DNA of 64,000 nucleotides, from assembly GCA_002715465.1 (NCBI GenBank), contig PAYY01000009.1:95515-159514 (forward strand), written 5' to 3'. This document shows, piece by piece, positions 8,831 through 17,052 of this stretch. Source of the stretch: Fidelibacterota bacterium (lineage in GTDB: Bacteria > Marinisomatota > Marinisomatia > Marinisomatales > S15-B10). The notes beneath the pieces are model-generated. The model was given only the letters and a program-made list of their open reading frames with translations, searched no databases and was not told the origin of the DNA. The stretch's first letter is position 1, and each line of letters begins with the position of its first letter. A program made the position numbers and the translations under genes.

Positions 8831-9577
8831 ATGTGCTATTTGCCATTAGTTGTTTGTAAAAGCCATTATTCTTTTATGAAAGGTATTCACTCTATACCGG
8901 AATTAGTAGAATTTGCTGTTCAGCACAATTTAGAGTCTCTTTGTTTAGCTGATGAAGAGGGTCTTTATGGTGCGGTAGAATTTTTTACTAGTTGTCAAGA
9001 GGCTGGCATTAAACCTCTAATTGGAGTTGAATTGGCTGAAAGTAGCCATGTTGTCATAGTTATTGCTAAGAATGAAGAAGGTTATAAGAACCTGTCAAAA
9101 ATTATTACAGATCTTCAAGTCAATAAGGTTAAGCTAATGGATGCTCTTAAGCCTGAAAATAACAATCTACTTATTTTGTGTAATGACTCATTTTTATTAT
9201 CACAATGGAAAAAAAATGAGAATATAGGATCAGTTTATCTTGCTCCCATTGTATCCGATGCTAAAGCACTACAATCTTTATTAATATTTATATCTCGTTG
9301 GACCGATATTTTACACCGATTTCCAGCCATACCCATTGTAAAGCTAAATGTTTTTTCGAAGAATGAATTAATTCTTTATAGGTTAATACGGGCGATTGCA
9401 CAAAACCGCACTTTAGAATCATTCCAAAGCGAAGAAGCTATTGTCTTTACAGATTTTTCAGGACCGTATCTTCCCTTTAAGCCTATTGTTTCATCACAGG
9501 AAGTAGCTAAGATGTGTTCTTTTGAATTTGATTTTTCTCAATACTTTTTCCCGCATTTTGTTATTCCAGAGACTTAA
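8831..9577 (+). CDS. PHP domain piece of a DnaE-type (DnaE2-like) DNA polymerase, stand-alone
   Basis: The 248-aa product begins like the N-terminus of a C-family polymerase alpha subunit (M-C-Y-L-P-L-V-V, then SHYSFMKG, LADEEGLYGAVEF and IKPLIGVEL) and ends with YFFPHFVIPET, exactly where an intact DnaE passes from the PHP domain into the palm. A TAA stop follows. The polymerase remainder lies 5.2 kb downstream (14746-17052) on the same strand, and together they make about 1016 aa, close to DnaE2 length. PHP metal ligands look lost: the usual H-x-H-S start reads C-K-S-H, and the L-T-D-H type motif reads L-A-D-E. No intein motif is present at the end. It could work as a separate subunit or be a remnant; the clean ends favour a working split. 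Confidence 0.85.
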   Translation: MCYLPLVVCKSHYSFMKGIHSIPELVEFAVQHNLESLCLADEEGLYGAVEFFTSCQEAGIKPLIGVELAESSHVVIVIAKNEEGYKNLSKIITDLQVNKVKLMDALKPENNNLLILCNDSFLLSQWKKNENIGSVYLAPIVSDAKALQSLLIFISRWTDILHRFPAIPIVKLNVFSKNELILYRLIRAIAQNRTLESFQSEEAIVFTDFSGPYLPFKPIVSSQEVAKMCSFEFDFSQYFFPHFVIPET

Positions 9578-9662
9578 ATTTTTCAAGGATGTAATGGATC
9601 CCTAATAAATTATTTAATTATATTCCATAAATTAGTTATATGATTATACCATTAATTTTGCA

Positions 9663-10112
9663 ATGACCATGGATAGTAAAGATAGGCTCATTCTGAATAT
9701 TCTTCAAAAGGATGGTCGAATGACTGCTAGTGATGTATCTGAAAAGGTCGATCTTTCTGTTCCAGCAGTGACGGAACGGATTCGGAAGCTTTCAGATTCG
9801 GGAGTTATTAAAGAATTCCGTGCTATTGTGAATGCAAAAAAGATTGGTTATGATGTAACAGCTTATATCCTAATGGATATGTCATCATCAGGTAATTATG
9901 TGGATGTTATTGACCATGCTCAAATTAATGACCAAGTACTTGAATGTCATTCTATTACGGGGGAAGGTTCCCATATACTGAAGGTTCGTGCGCAAGACAC
10001 TTCATCGCTTGAAGTTTTATTAAGAGAGATTCAGGGCTGGCCAGGAGTTATTCGTACCCATACTATGATTGTTATGTCCACATTTAAAGAAGCTACCCGC
10101 TTGGAAATTTGA
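9663..10112 (+). CDS. Lrp/AsnC family transcriptional regulator
   Basis: This 149-aa protein has the typical two parts: an N-terminal winged helix-turn-helix (about residues 5-55, with GRMTASDVSEKVDLSVPAV and RIRKLSDSGVI) and a C-terminal RAM/AsnC ligand-binding domain ending in a beta strand. It is likely a DNA-binding regulator that senses an amino acid. A second possible start, ATG 9669, would shorten it by two residues. Its stop overlaps the TTG start of the next gene (10109), so the two are probably translationally coupled. The nearby glutamine synthetase gene is an obvious candidate target, but no operator could be identified. Confidence 0.93.
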   Translation: MTMDSKDRLILNILQKDGRMTASDVSEKVDLSVPAVTERIRKLSDSGVIKEFRAIVNAKKIGYDVTAYILMDMSSSGNYVDVIDHAQINDQVLECHSITGEGSHILKVRAQDTSSLEVLLREIQGWPGVIRTHTMIVMSTFKEATRLEI

Positions 10113-11248
10113 TTGTTCAAACTGATTATGAAATAATTATTATAGGTGCCGGCGTAATTGGCCTCGCAGTGGCAAGGGCACTTGCTATAGAAGAAAAGCG
10201 GTCGGTTCTTATTATAGAAAAAGAGATGGGGTTTGGCCAAGGAACCTCTAGTCGTAATAGCGAGGTAATCCATTCTGGTATTTACTATCCTTCTAATTCT
10301 ATTAAGGCAAAATATTGTCTTAATGGACGAGCTAAACTCTATGAGTTTTGTCGACGAAATAATGTGTGGTATAAGAATTGTGGTAAATTAGTAGTAGCAC
10401 AAATAGGTCAAGAGAGTCAATTAACGTCGCTTTTTGAACAAGCTCAGGCAAATGATGTGCCGGATGTGCATATTGTAGACCGGCTTGGAGTGAGTAAACT
10501 AGAACCAACGATCTCAGCTGAGTCTGCTATGTTTGTCGGATGTACGGGCATTGTTTCAGCGCATGAATTGATGTCTGCTTATCATCGTATTGCAACACAA
10601 GCTGATCATGACATATTGCTAAGATCAACTGTTGTTGGTGTTGAGCCTAAAGGTGATGCTTATCTTTTAGAAGTGAAAGGTTCTGATGATATAAATTATA
10701 CTGTTACAGGTAGATGGATAGTAAACGCCGCAGGATTGTACAGTGATCAAATTGCTCAATTGCTATGGGGAAATAATAATATTATGCGCCCTAGTTTAAG
10801 TTATTCTAAGGGATCATATTTTAAGCTTTCTACTAAGTGGCGTCATAGCGTTAGGCATCTTATTTATCCATTACCAGATAAGGAAAAGGATTCTCTAGGT
10901 ATTCATCTTAGTTTTGATCAGGCAGGAAATATGAAACTAGGTCCAGATGCTACATGGATGCAAAATTATTCTGAGGACTATGATGTAAATTCCGATAATC
11001 TTAATGCTTTTTACCTTGCTGCAAAAAGGTACTTACCTTCGTTGGAATCTATTGATTTAAGCCCGGACTATTCTGGCATTCGTCCTAAGTTAATGGCTGG
11101 ACCTAATGAGCCTTCCGATTTTTATATTAGGCATGAACCAGATTATCCTGGATGGATTAACCTTATTGGAATTGATTCTCCAGGTCTTACATCGTCTTTA
11201 GCTATAGGTGAGGATGTGGCACAATGGATTACGAATGAATCTTCTTAA
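10109..11248 (+). CDS. lhgO: FAD-dependent L-2-hydroxyglutarate oxidase/dehydrogenase
   Basis: This is a DAO-type flavoprotein of the L-2-hydroxyglutarate oxidase family. It has the N-terminal Rossmann motif G-A-G-V-I-G (about residues 13-18), the E-K acidic end of the second strand, the strongly conserved GTSSRNSEVIHSGIYYP segment next to the flavin, and the C-terminal GIDSPGLTSSLAIGE motif. It would oxidise L-2-hydroxyglutarate to 2-oxoglutarate and pass electrons to oxygen or the quinone pool. The start is TTG and overlaps the upstream Lrp stop by four bases. The 2-oxoglutarate product and the glnII gene that follows suggest a nitrogen/carbon theme. The 179-base gap to glnII is very AT-rich and probably holds the glnII promoter. 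Confidence 0.9.
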   Translation: MIVQTDYEIIIIGAGVIGLAVARALAIEEKRSVLIIEKEMGFGQGTSSRNSEVIHSGIYYPSNSIKAKYCLNGRAKLYEFCRRNNVWYKNCGKLVVAQIGQESQLTSLFEQAQANDVPDVHIVDRLGVSKLEPTISAESAMFVGCTGIVSAHELMSAYHRIATQADHDILLRSTVVGVEPKGDAYLLEVKGSDDINYTVTGRWIVNAAGLYSDQIAQLLWGNNNIMRPSLSYSKGSYFKLSTKWRHSVRHLIYPLPDKEKDSLGIHLSFDQAGNMKLGPDATWMQNYSEDYDVNSDNLNAFYLAAKRYLPSLESIDLSPDYSGIRPKLMAGPNEPSDFYIRHEPDYPGWINLIGIDSPGLTSSLAIGEDVAQWITNESS

Positions 11249-11427
11249 ATTGAAATATTTAAAAAAAATCTTTTTTTACCTAATTATTTATTTTGCTTAT
11301 TATGTTTAAATTAATATTTTAAGGTAGGCTCATCGTTTAAGTTAAGTGGTATAAAGTAAATAAATCTGCTGAATTAGGCGCTGATATGCATTATTATATT
11401 TAAAACTATTTTAAAGGAGGTTGCGAG

Positions 11428-12438
11428 ATGGGTGTGAAGGCAAAATTAGAATATATATGGCTTGATGGATATAAGCCAACGCAGAGCCTTAGAAGTAAAA
11501 CAAGAATCGAAAGAGATTTTTCAGGAAAATTAGAAGATTGTCCACTATGGTCATTTGATGGTAGCTCTACAAAACAAGCAGCTGGCAATGATTCTGATTG
11601 TATTTTAAAGCCCGTGGCAATTTTTCCTGATCCAGATAGGCGTGAAGGATATTTAGTTATGACCGAAGTTTTAAATGCAGATGGTACACCGCATGAATCG
11701 AATGGTCGCGCCACTATTGATGAAGATGATGATGATTTTTGGTTCGGTTTTGAACAAGAATACTTTCTATGGGATGCAGAAACTAATCTTCCTCTTGGTT
11801 TTCCAGCTAATGCCTACCCTGGGCCTCAGGGTCCTTATTACTGTAGTGTTGGTGCAAAAAATACTTTTGGTAGAGAGATAATTGAAGATCATCTCGATCA
11901 ATGCTTAGATGCAGGTTTGAATGTTGAAGGAATCAATGCTGAAGTTGCAACTGGCCAATGGGAATACCAGATTTTTGCTAAAGGAGCACGACAAGCTGGA
12001 GATGAAACATGGGTTTCCAGATATCTCGCAGAGAGAAATGCAGAGAAATATGGAATAGCAATTAATTGGCATCCAAAACCAATTAAAGGTGATTGGAACG
12101 GTTCTGGAATGCATGTAAATTTTTCTGATTCAACAATGAGAACATGTGGTGATGAGTCGGTTTTTACTAAAATCTGTGAAGCTTTTGGCCAAAATATCAA
12201 AAAACATATTGGTGTATATGGTGCTGATAATGATCAACGGCTAACAGGGGCTCACGAAACAGAATCCATAGATACATTTTCATTTGGAGTCTCTGACAGA
12301 GGTGCCTCTATCCGTATACCTGTTGGTACTATTGATGATGGATGGAAAGGAAGACTTGAAGATAGAAGACCAGCATCCAATGGTGATCCTTATAAAATTG
12401 CTGCGGTTGTAATTAGTACAACAAAATCAGCTTATTAA
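11428..12438 (+). CDS. glnII: Glutamine synthetase, type II (eukaryotic-like, short form)
   Basis: ATP-dependent ligation of ammonia to glutamate. The 336-aa length and the blocks YIWLDGYKPTQSLRSKTR, LPLWSFDGSST-like (here CPLWSFDGSST), FGFEQEYFLW, NWHPKPIKGDWNGSGMHVNFS and LTGAHET are those of the short GSII family known from eukaryotes, rhizobia, actinomycetes and some FCB-group bacteria, not the 470-aa GlnA or 700-aa GSIII. The adenylylation Tyr region of GlnA is absent, so adenylyltransferase control is not expected. A near-perfect AAAGGAGG ribosome-binding site (11413-11420) suggests high expression. It probably has its own promoter in the 179-base gap upstream, with an Lrp regulator two genes away. 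Confidence 0.95.
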   Translation: MGVKAKLEYIWLDGYKPTQSLRSKTRIERDFSGKLEDCPLWSFDGSSTKQAAGNDSDCILKPVAIFPDPDRREGYLVMTEVLNADGTPHESNGRATIDEDDDDFWFGFEQEYFLWDAETNLPLGFPANAYPGPQGPYYCSVGAKNTFGREIIEDHLDQCLDAGLNVEGINAEVATGQWEYQIFAKGARQAGDETWVSRYLAERNAEKYGIAINWHPKPIKGDWNGSGMHVNFSDSTMRTCGDESVFTKICEAFGQNIKKHIGVYGADNDQRLTGAHETESIDTFSFGVSDRGASIRIPVGTIDDGWKGRLEDRRPASNGDPYKIAAVVISTTKSAY

Positions 12439-12523
12439 GATAGCTAGTCTGGCTTTTCTACATTTAAGAAATAAAATTTTGTTGCTATCAAAATATAGGT
12501 GATAGCGATAGAACTTATTTAGT

Positions 12524-14224
12524 ATGCTTATACGACTTAGGGTTAAGAACTATGCTTTAATAGAAGATATGGACATCAGTTTTGGTGGTGGTCTTAATAT
12601 TCTTACTGGACAGACTGGTGCTGGCAAATCTATACTAATTGGTTCTTTAAATCTTATCCTTGGCGAAAAAGCTTCTTCAGAGATGGTGCGAAGCGGTGAA
12701 GAAGAAGCTTTTGTAGAAGCTAGTTTTGATGTTATAGGTAATATTCCTAAACAACTTAATTCATATGTATGCGCTGGAGAACCGATCCTTTTAAAGCGTC
12801 AGGTTATAAGAGGTGGTCGAAGTTATGCTTTTATTAATGATCACCAGGTAACCATAGGAAAATTAAAACTAGTCGGTGAAATTTTGGTAGACCTTTTAGG
12901 TCAGCATGATCATCAGTCACTTTTAAATGTGGATAACCATTGTCATCTATTAGATCATTTTGCTATGGATGGAGAGATTCTTCAAAAATACACAGAAAAA
13001 TTTGAGGAACTAAAAAAGCATGGGAATTTATTAGAATCAGTTATAAATGCTGATGCGCTTACAAAAGAACGAAAGGCACTATATCGTTTTCAACTGCAAG
13101 AGATTAATGCAGCTAAACTACAGCCCGAAGAAGAAAAAAGTTTAGAGAAACAAGTTATTGTGCTTAGGAATGCTCAGCAACTTAGAGATACGGCAGAACA
13201 AATTAGTTATTCACTTTCTGAAGATGAGGAATCAGTACTCAATCGTTTACGGGGAATGTTAAAAGCATTCGAATCAATCGCACAATTAGATAGTAGCCTT
13301 AAAGAAAAAGCTCTACAGTGGAAAGAATCAATTTATTCTCTAGAAGATATTGCACTAGATTTATCACGGTATGGAGATGGAATTAATACTGATCCGGAAG
13401 AGTTTGCTAGGCTAGATGAGCGCCTTCACTTATATCGTGACTTTTCTAAAAAGTATGGACCGGGATATGATAAAATCATGGAGTACCGAAATAAGATTTC
13501 TGAACAACTAAGTAATCTTGAGAATCGAGATCAAAAAATTCAAGAGATAGTTGAAAAGATTAAATTACTTAAAAAGGATGTATATGATTTAGGAAAAAAA
13601 ATCTCAACTAAACGGAGAACTGGGGCTAGTTCACTGAAAAAGAAAATTGAAGCTGAGTTAAAACACTTAGGGATGGAGGGTACTCAGTTTAATGTAGAGT
13701 TCACATCAGTTATAAGTAGCTCTGGGGTAGAAGTGATGGATGGGGATGACTCTTGCCTAGCAGGAACTTTTGGACTTGAGGGGGTTGAATTTGTTATTTC
13801 ACCTAATCCTGGTGAACCTTTAAAGGCTTTAGTAAAAATCGCTTCGGGTGGAGAAATATCGCGTATAATGTTAGCTCTTAAAACCGTATTAGCTAAAGTA
13901 GATGCGATCTCTTTGCTGGTATTTGATGAAATTGATGCAGGCATTGGCGGTGATATTGCTAATCTTATCGGAAAAAAATTGAAGGATCTTACTCAAAACC
14001 ACCAAGTTATTTGTATTACTCACCTTCATCAGATTGCATCCTTTGCGGATCAACACTTTCAGGTACGTAAAGGTGAAAGACATGGTAGAACAATAACGGA
14101 AGTGAAGAAACTTACTCAAGAAGAACGTGTTGCTGAAATAGCTCGGATGATTTCAGGAGAAGAGATAACAGACCTTACGATTGAACATGCTAGGCAGTTC
14201 TTGCAAGGTACAGCTGAAGCTTAA
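12524..14224 (+). CDS. recN: DNA repair protein RecN (SMC-like ATPase)
   Basis: This 566-aa SMC-related ATPase acts in double-strand break repair. Walker A (G-Q-T-G-A-G-K-S) lies at about residues 28-35, Q-loop LLGQHDHQSLL at about 124, then a coiled-coil middle (about residues 150-370). The C-terminal ASGGEISRIMLALK signature and LLVFDEIDAGIGG Walker B follow, and a THLHQIASFAD H-loop region closes the head. The length is normal for RecN. It lies between glnII and a convergent rpiB. No convincing LexA-type palindrome was seen in the 85-base upstream spacer, so SOS control cannot be claimed. Confidence 0.96.
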   Translation: MLIRLRVKNYALIEDMDISFGGGLNILTGQTGAGKSILIGSLNLILGEKASSEMVRSGEEEAFVEASFDVIGNIPKQLNSYVCAGEPILLKRQVIRGGRSYAFINDHQVTIGKLKLVGEILVDLLGQHDHQSLLNVDNHCHLLDHFAMDGEILQKYTEKFEELKKHGNLLESVINADALTKERKALYRFQLQEINAAKLQPEEEKSLEKQVIVLRNAQQLRDTAEQISYSLSEDEESVLNRLRGMLKAFESIAQLDSSLKEKALQWKESIYSLEDIALDLSRYGDGINTDPEEFARLDERLHLYRDFSKKYGPGYDKIMEYRNKISEQLSNLENRDQKIQEIVEKIKLLKKDVYDLGKKISTKRRTGASSLKKKIEAELKHLGMEGTQFNVEFTSVISSSGVEVMDGDDSCLAGTFGLEGVEFVISPNPGEPLKALVKIASGGEISRIMLALKTVLAKVDAISLLVFDEIDAGIGGDIANLIGKKLKDLTQNHQVICITHLHQIASFADQHFQVRKGERHGRTITEVKKLTQEERVAEIARMISGEEITDLTIEHARQFLQGTAEA

Positions 14225-14277
14225 CTCCACAGTTAATTTTATTTATGTAATTTATATACACTCTTATTAGTATAACC

Positions 14278-14715
14278 TTATTTCTCCATATTTTTAATAT
14301 GTTTAATCTGTTTCAGATTCCATTTGTCTGCACTGTAAGGGGTAGAAAACCAAGCATCTAGAATTTTCTTTAGTATTTTATTGTTAGTTGTATTCAGACT
14401 TAGCGCAAGAACATTAGCATGATTCCAGATGCGAGCACCTTTCGCAGCTTCAGCATCACAGCATAGAGCCGCACGAACACCTTTGATTTTATTTGCTGCT
14501 ATAGATGCACCAGTACCTGTCCAGCACATAACAATAGCTTCATCAACTATTCCTCTAGGGACAAGACTTGCGGCCTGTTTTGTAATGACAGGCCAGTCTA
14601 CGGTTTCACTACCTTTTGGTCCAAAGTAAGTGACATTGTGATTACGTTTGTTAAGCTCATTAATTAGTTCCTTTACAAGAGGAGTTCTCTCATCTGTACT
14701 AACAGCGATGTTCAT
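14278..14715 (-). CDS. rpiB: RpiB/LacA/LacB family sugar-phosphate isomerase
   Basis: This 145-aa protein has the RpiB fold signature: an N-terminal INIAVSTDE-like strand (here M-N-I-A-V-S-T-D-E), the phosphate/ring-opening loop MCWTGTGASIAANKIKGVRAALC (cf. CGTGIGMSIAANK) and the RIWNHANVLALS block. It probably interconverts ribose-5-phosphate and ribulose-5-phosphate, or a related aldose/ketose phosphate pair. The usual catalytic-Cys motif C-G-T-G is C-W-T-G here, and the N-terminal D-H-A-G motif is replaced by T-D-E-R, so it belongs to a divergent branch and the substrate is open. The start is the ATG at 14715; longer frames upstream encode only hydrophobic junk. It is convergent to recN and diverges from the polymerase piece; the two starts lie within about 30 bases. 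Confidence 0.8.
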   Translation of the reverse strand: MNIAVSTDERTPLVKELINELNKRNHNVTYFGPKGSETVDWPVITKQAASLVPRGIVDEAIVMCWTGTGASIAANKIKGVRAALCCDAEAAKGARIWNHANVLALSLNTTNNKILKKILDAWFSTPYSADKWNLKQIKHIKNMEK

Positions 14716-14730
14716 GGTATAAATTAAATA

Positions 14731-14736
14731 AAGGAG
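14731..14736 (+). promoter_or_regulatory. Ribosome-binding site AAGGAG for the polymerase part
   Basis: AAGGAG is the best Shine-Dalgarno match in this spacer. Nine bases after it lies ATA (14746) in the polymerase frame; the conventional GTG start (14797) is 60 bases away with nothing resembling a binding site before it. This site is the main reason for preferring a start at or near 14746. The frame is closed by TAG at 14740. Confidence 0.5.
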
Positions 14737-14745
14737 ATATAGGTA

Positions 14746-17052
14746 ATACAACAACTTTCACTTGATAAACGTTATAGTCAATCGGCTGATCATTTAGTGA
14801 GTATTTGTCATCAATTATTAGGGGATAAATATAATCCGATAACAACCGATATTTTGAAAAGATTGACCTATGAATTAGAGGTTATATTAAAGATGGGTTA
14901 TGCAGACTATTTTCTTGTTGTGTGGGATATTATTCAATGGGCTAATAAACAGGGTATACCTACTGTTGGACGTGGCTCGGTCTCGGGTAGTATAGTGTCG
15001 TATGTATTAGGTCTGACTCCTGTAGATCCTATTAAGTACAAACTTCTGTTTGAGCGTTTTCTTAACCCAGCTCGTAGAGAACTGCCAGATATTGATATTG
15101 ATGTATGTTGGAAGCGTCGAGATGAGGTAATTCAATATATATATAATCGTTATGGCAATAATAAAGTGGCTATGATTTCTACATTTAATACTTATCGTCA
15201 TAAAAGTGCGATATGGGATGTAGCACGAGCTATGGGTATACCTTCGGAAGAGATTAATAAATTAATAAGTATGTCTATGGAACAATATGAAAATATTAGA
15301 AATGAGAAATATAACTCACAGTATAGAAGAATTGTTAATCTAGCAAAGTATCTAGAAGGACGGCCAAGACATATGGGAACCCATTGTGGGGGCATTATTA
15401 TCTCACCAAACTATATTACAGATCATGTTCCACTTCAACAATCCATCAAGGGTCCTGTTGTGACACAGTTTGATATGCATAGTATTAAAAAAATAGGTTT
15501 GGTAAAAATTGATATTTTAGGTCAACGTTCTTTAACAGTAATCGCAGAAGTAGCTGATACTATACAAAACAAATACAATGTTCACTTGGATCGTTATATA
15601 ATGTCAGATATAGATGAAAAAACGGCTAAACTAATTCGGAATGGAGATACCATAGGTGTCTTCCAAATTGAATCACCGGGCATACGAAGTCTTTTGAAAA
15701 AACTGCAGGTTGACACTTTTGAAATGATTATTGCAGCTAGCTCTGTTATTCGCCCAGGCCCTGCGGATTCGGGAATGCTCCGGCATTTTATAGAGCGTCA
15801 TCATAGAAAAAAAGATATGAATATAGGGCACAAATCTTTAATAGAATTATTAAAGGACACCTATGGTATTATGGTTTATCAGGAAGATGTAATCAAAACT
15901 GCTGAAGTGATAGCAGGGTGGAGTTTGCATGAATCCGATGAACTAAGACGATCAATGAGTGGTAAGGAAAAGAAAGAGACATTTGCGAAACATCGAGCTC
16001 GTTTTATAAGAGATGCAGTGAAGAGGGGAGTAAGCGTAGAAGAGACGATAGAAATATGGAGGCAGATGGAAACTTTTTCTGGTTATGCATTTTGTAAAGC
16101 ACACGCAGCATCCTATGCTACACTTTCAGTACAATCTGCATGGTTAAAAGCACACTTTCCAGCAGAATTTATGGCGGCTGTTATATCTAACCATGGAGGT
16201 TTTTATAATGCTTCTTGCTATGTTGAAGAAGTGCGTCGCCATGGGATTGTTATTCTGCCTCCTGATGTTAATATGGCACAACCTCATTGTATAGCAGAGG
16301 ATATAAAGGGAAATTCAGTTCTGCATAAAAAGAATAGAAGTGATAAATTTGTAGGAGTACGGATTGGTCTTCTGCAAGTAAAGGGATTAACACGCATAAC
16401 ACTTAAAAAACTATTAGGAAAACGTAAAGAACGTCCTTTTGAGTCTTTAGAGGATTTTTGTATTCGTGCGAAACCAAATTTTGGAGAAGTGGAAAGGTTG
16501 ATCCGATGCGGTAGTTTTGATACATTTGGCTACACTCGTCCACAACACCTTTGGAGACTCAAACTATTCTATAATACAATCAAAACTAATGGTGATGACT
16601 TATTTGCTAGTATAGTAAAGTATTCTTTACCTATTCCTCGTGTAGATTATCCTATTGAAAAAAAATTACGAGATGAATTGGAATTTATGGGGCTAACATT
16701 GGAGAAACATCCATTATGGATTTGGAAAAAAGCAATTCAATTTTATATAAATCAATTTGGCAAATTTGTTCATGCAAAGGACTTACATCGTTATACAGGT
16801 AAAAAAGTAAAACTAGTGGCATGGATAATTTCTACAAATAGAACAAAAACTAAAAAGGGAGAGCCCATGCTGTTTGTATCTTGTGAAGATCTTACTGCTA
16901 CGTATGAAGCAATATTATTTCCTGTTGCATATCGTAAGTTTGGAAGGTTGATTAAAAGGCAAGGGCCATATATTATTGAGGGTATAGTTGAAAATGATTG
17001 CGGACACACACCATTGAGGGTGAAGAATATTATAATTATTCAAGATAAATGA
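14746..17052 (+). CDS. DnaE-type (DnaE2-like) DNA polymerase, palm-to-OB part lacking PHP
   Basis: This is the catalytic part of a C-family DNA polymerase: palm with GRGSVSGSIVSY and PDIDIDVCWKRRDEVI (two catalytic Asp) and KIDILGQRSL (third Asp), fingers with VIRPGPADSGMLRHF, then HhH and an OB fold near the end (KLVAWIISTNRTKTKKGEP). The GGFYNASCYVEEVRRHG and LPPDVN strings and an end soon after the OB fold resemble error-prone DnaE2/ImuC more than the 1160-aa replicative enzyme. The N-terminal PHP domain is absent and sits 5.2 kb upstream (8831-9577). Homology to the post-PHP helix (D-H-L-V-S-I-C-H-Q-L-L) begins before the GTG at 14797, so I place the start at ATA 14746 behind AAGGAG; GTG 14797 is the conservative alternative. 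Its stop overlaps the coaW start as ATGA. Confidence 0.87.
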   Translation: MQQLSLDKRYSQSADHLVSICHQLLGDKYNPITTDILKRLTYELEVILKMGYADYFLVVWDIIQWANKQGIPTVGRGSVSGSIVSYVLGLTPVDPIKYKLLFERFLNPARRELPDIDIDVCWKRRDEVIQYIYNRYGNNKVAMISTFNTYRHKSAIWDVARAMGIPSEEINKLISMSMEQYENIRNEKYNSQYRRIVNLAKYLEGRPRHMGTHCGGIIISPNYITDHVPLQQSIKGPVVTQFDMHSIKKIGLVKIDILGQRSLTVIAEVADTIQNKYNVHLDRYIMSDIDEKTAKLIRNGDTIGVFQIESPGIRSLLKKLQVDTFEMIIAASSVIRPGPADSGMLRHFIERHHRKKDMNIGHKSLIELLKDTYGIMVYQEDVIKTAEVIAGWSLHESDELRRSMSGKEKKETFAKHRARFIRDAVKRGVSVEETIEIWRQMETFSGYAFCKAHAASYATLSVQSAWLKAHFPAEFMAAVISNHGGFYNASCYVEEVRRHGIVILPPDVNMAQPHCIAEDIKGNSVLHKKNRSDKFVGVRIGLLQVKGLTRITLKKLLGKRKERPFESLEDFCIRAKPNFGEVERLIRCGSFDTFGYTRPQHLWRLKLFYNTIKTNGDDLFASIVKYSLPIPRVDYPIEKKLRDELEFMGLTLEKHPLWIWKKAIQFYINQFGKFVHAKDLHRYTGKKVKLVAWIISTNRTKTKKGEPMLFVSCEDLTATYEAILFPVAYRKFGRLIKRQGPYIIEGIVENDCGHTPLRVKNIIIIQDK

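Noticed and set aside
11249..11427. Sigma54 promoter before glnII
   Set aside because: The nearest GG...GC pair has the wrong spacing and lacks the rest of the consensus.
12439..12523. LexA/SOS operator before recN (and in the spacers before dinB and ssb)
   Set aside because: No CTG-N10-CAG or GAAC-N4-GTTC type palindrome is present; a lineage-specific operator cannot be excluded.
8831..17052. Split intein joining the two polymerase parts, as in cyanobacteria
   Set aside because: The PHP piece ends at once after I-P-E-T with no intein N-terminal Cys block, and the second piece has no intein C-terminal H-N motif before its first family residues.
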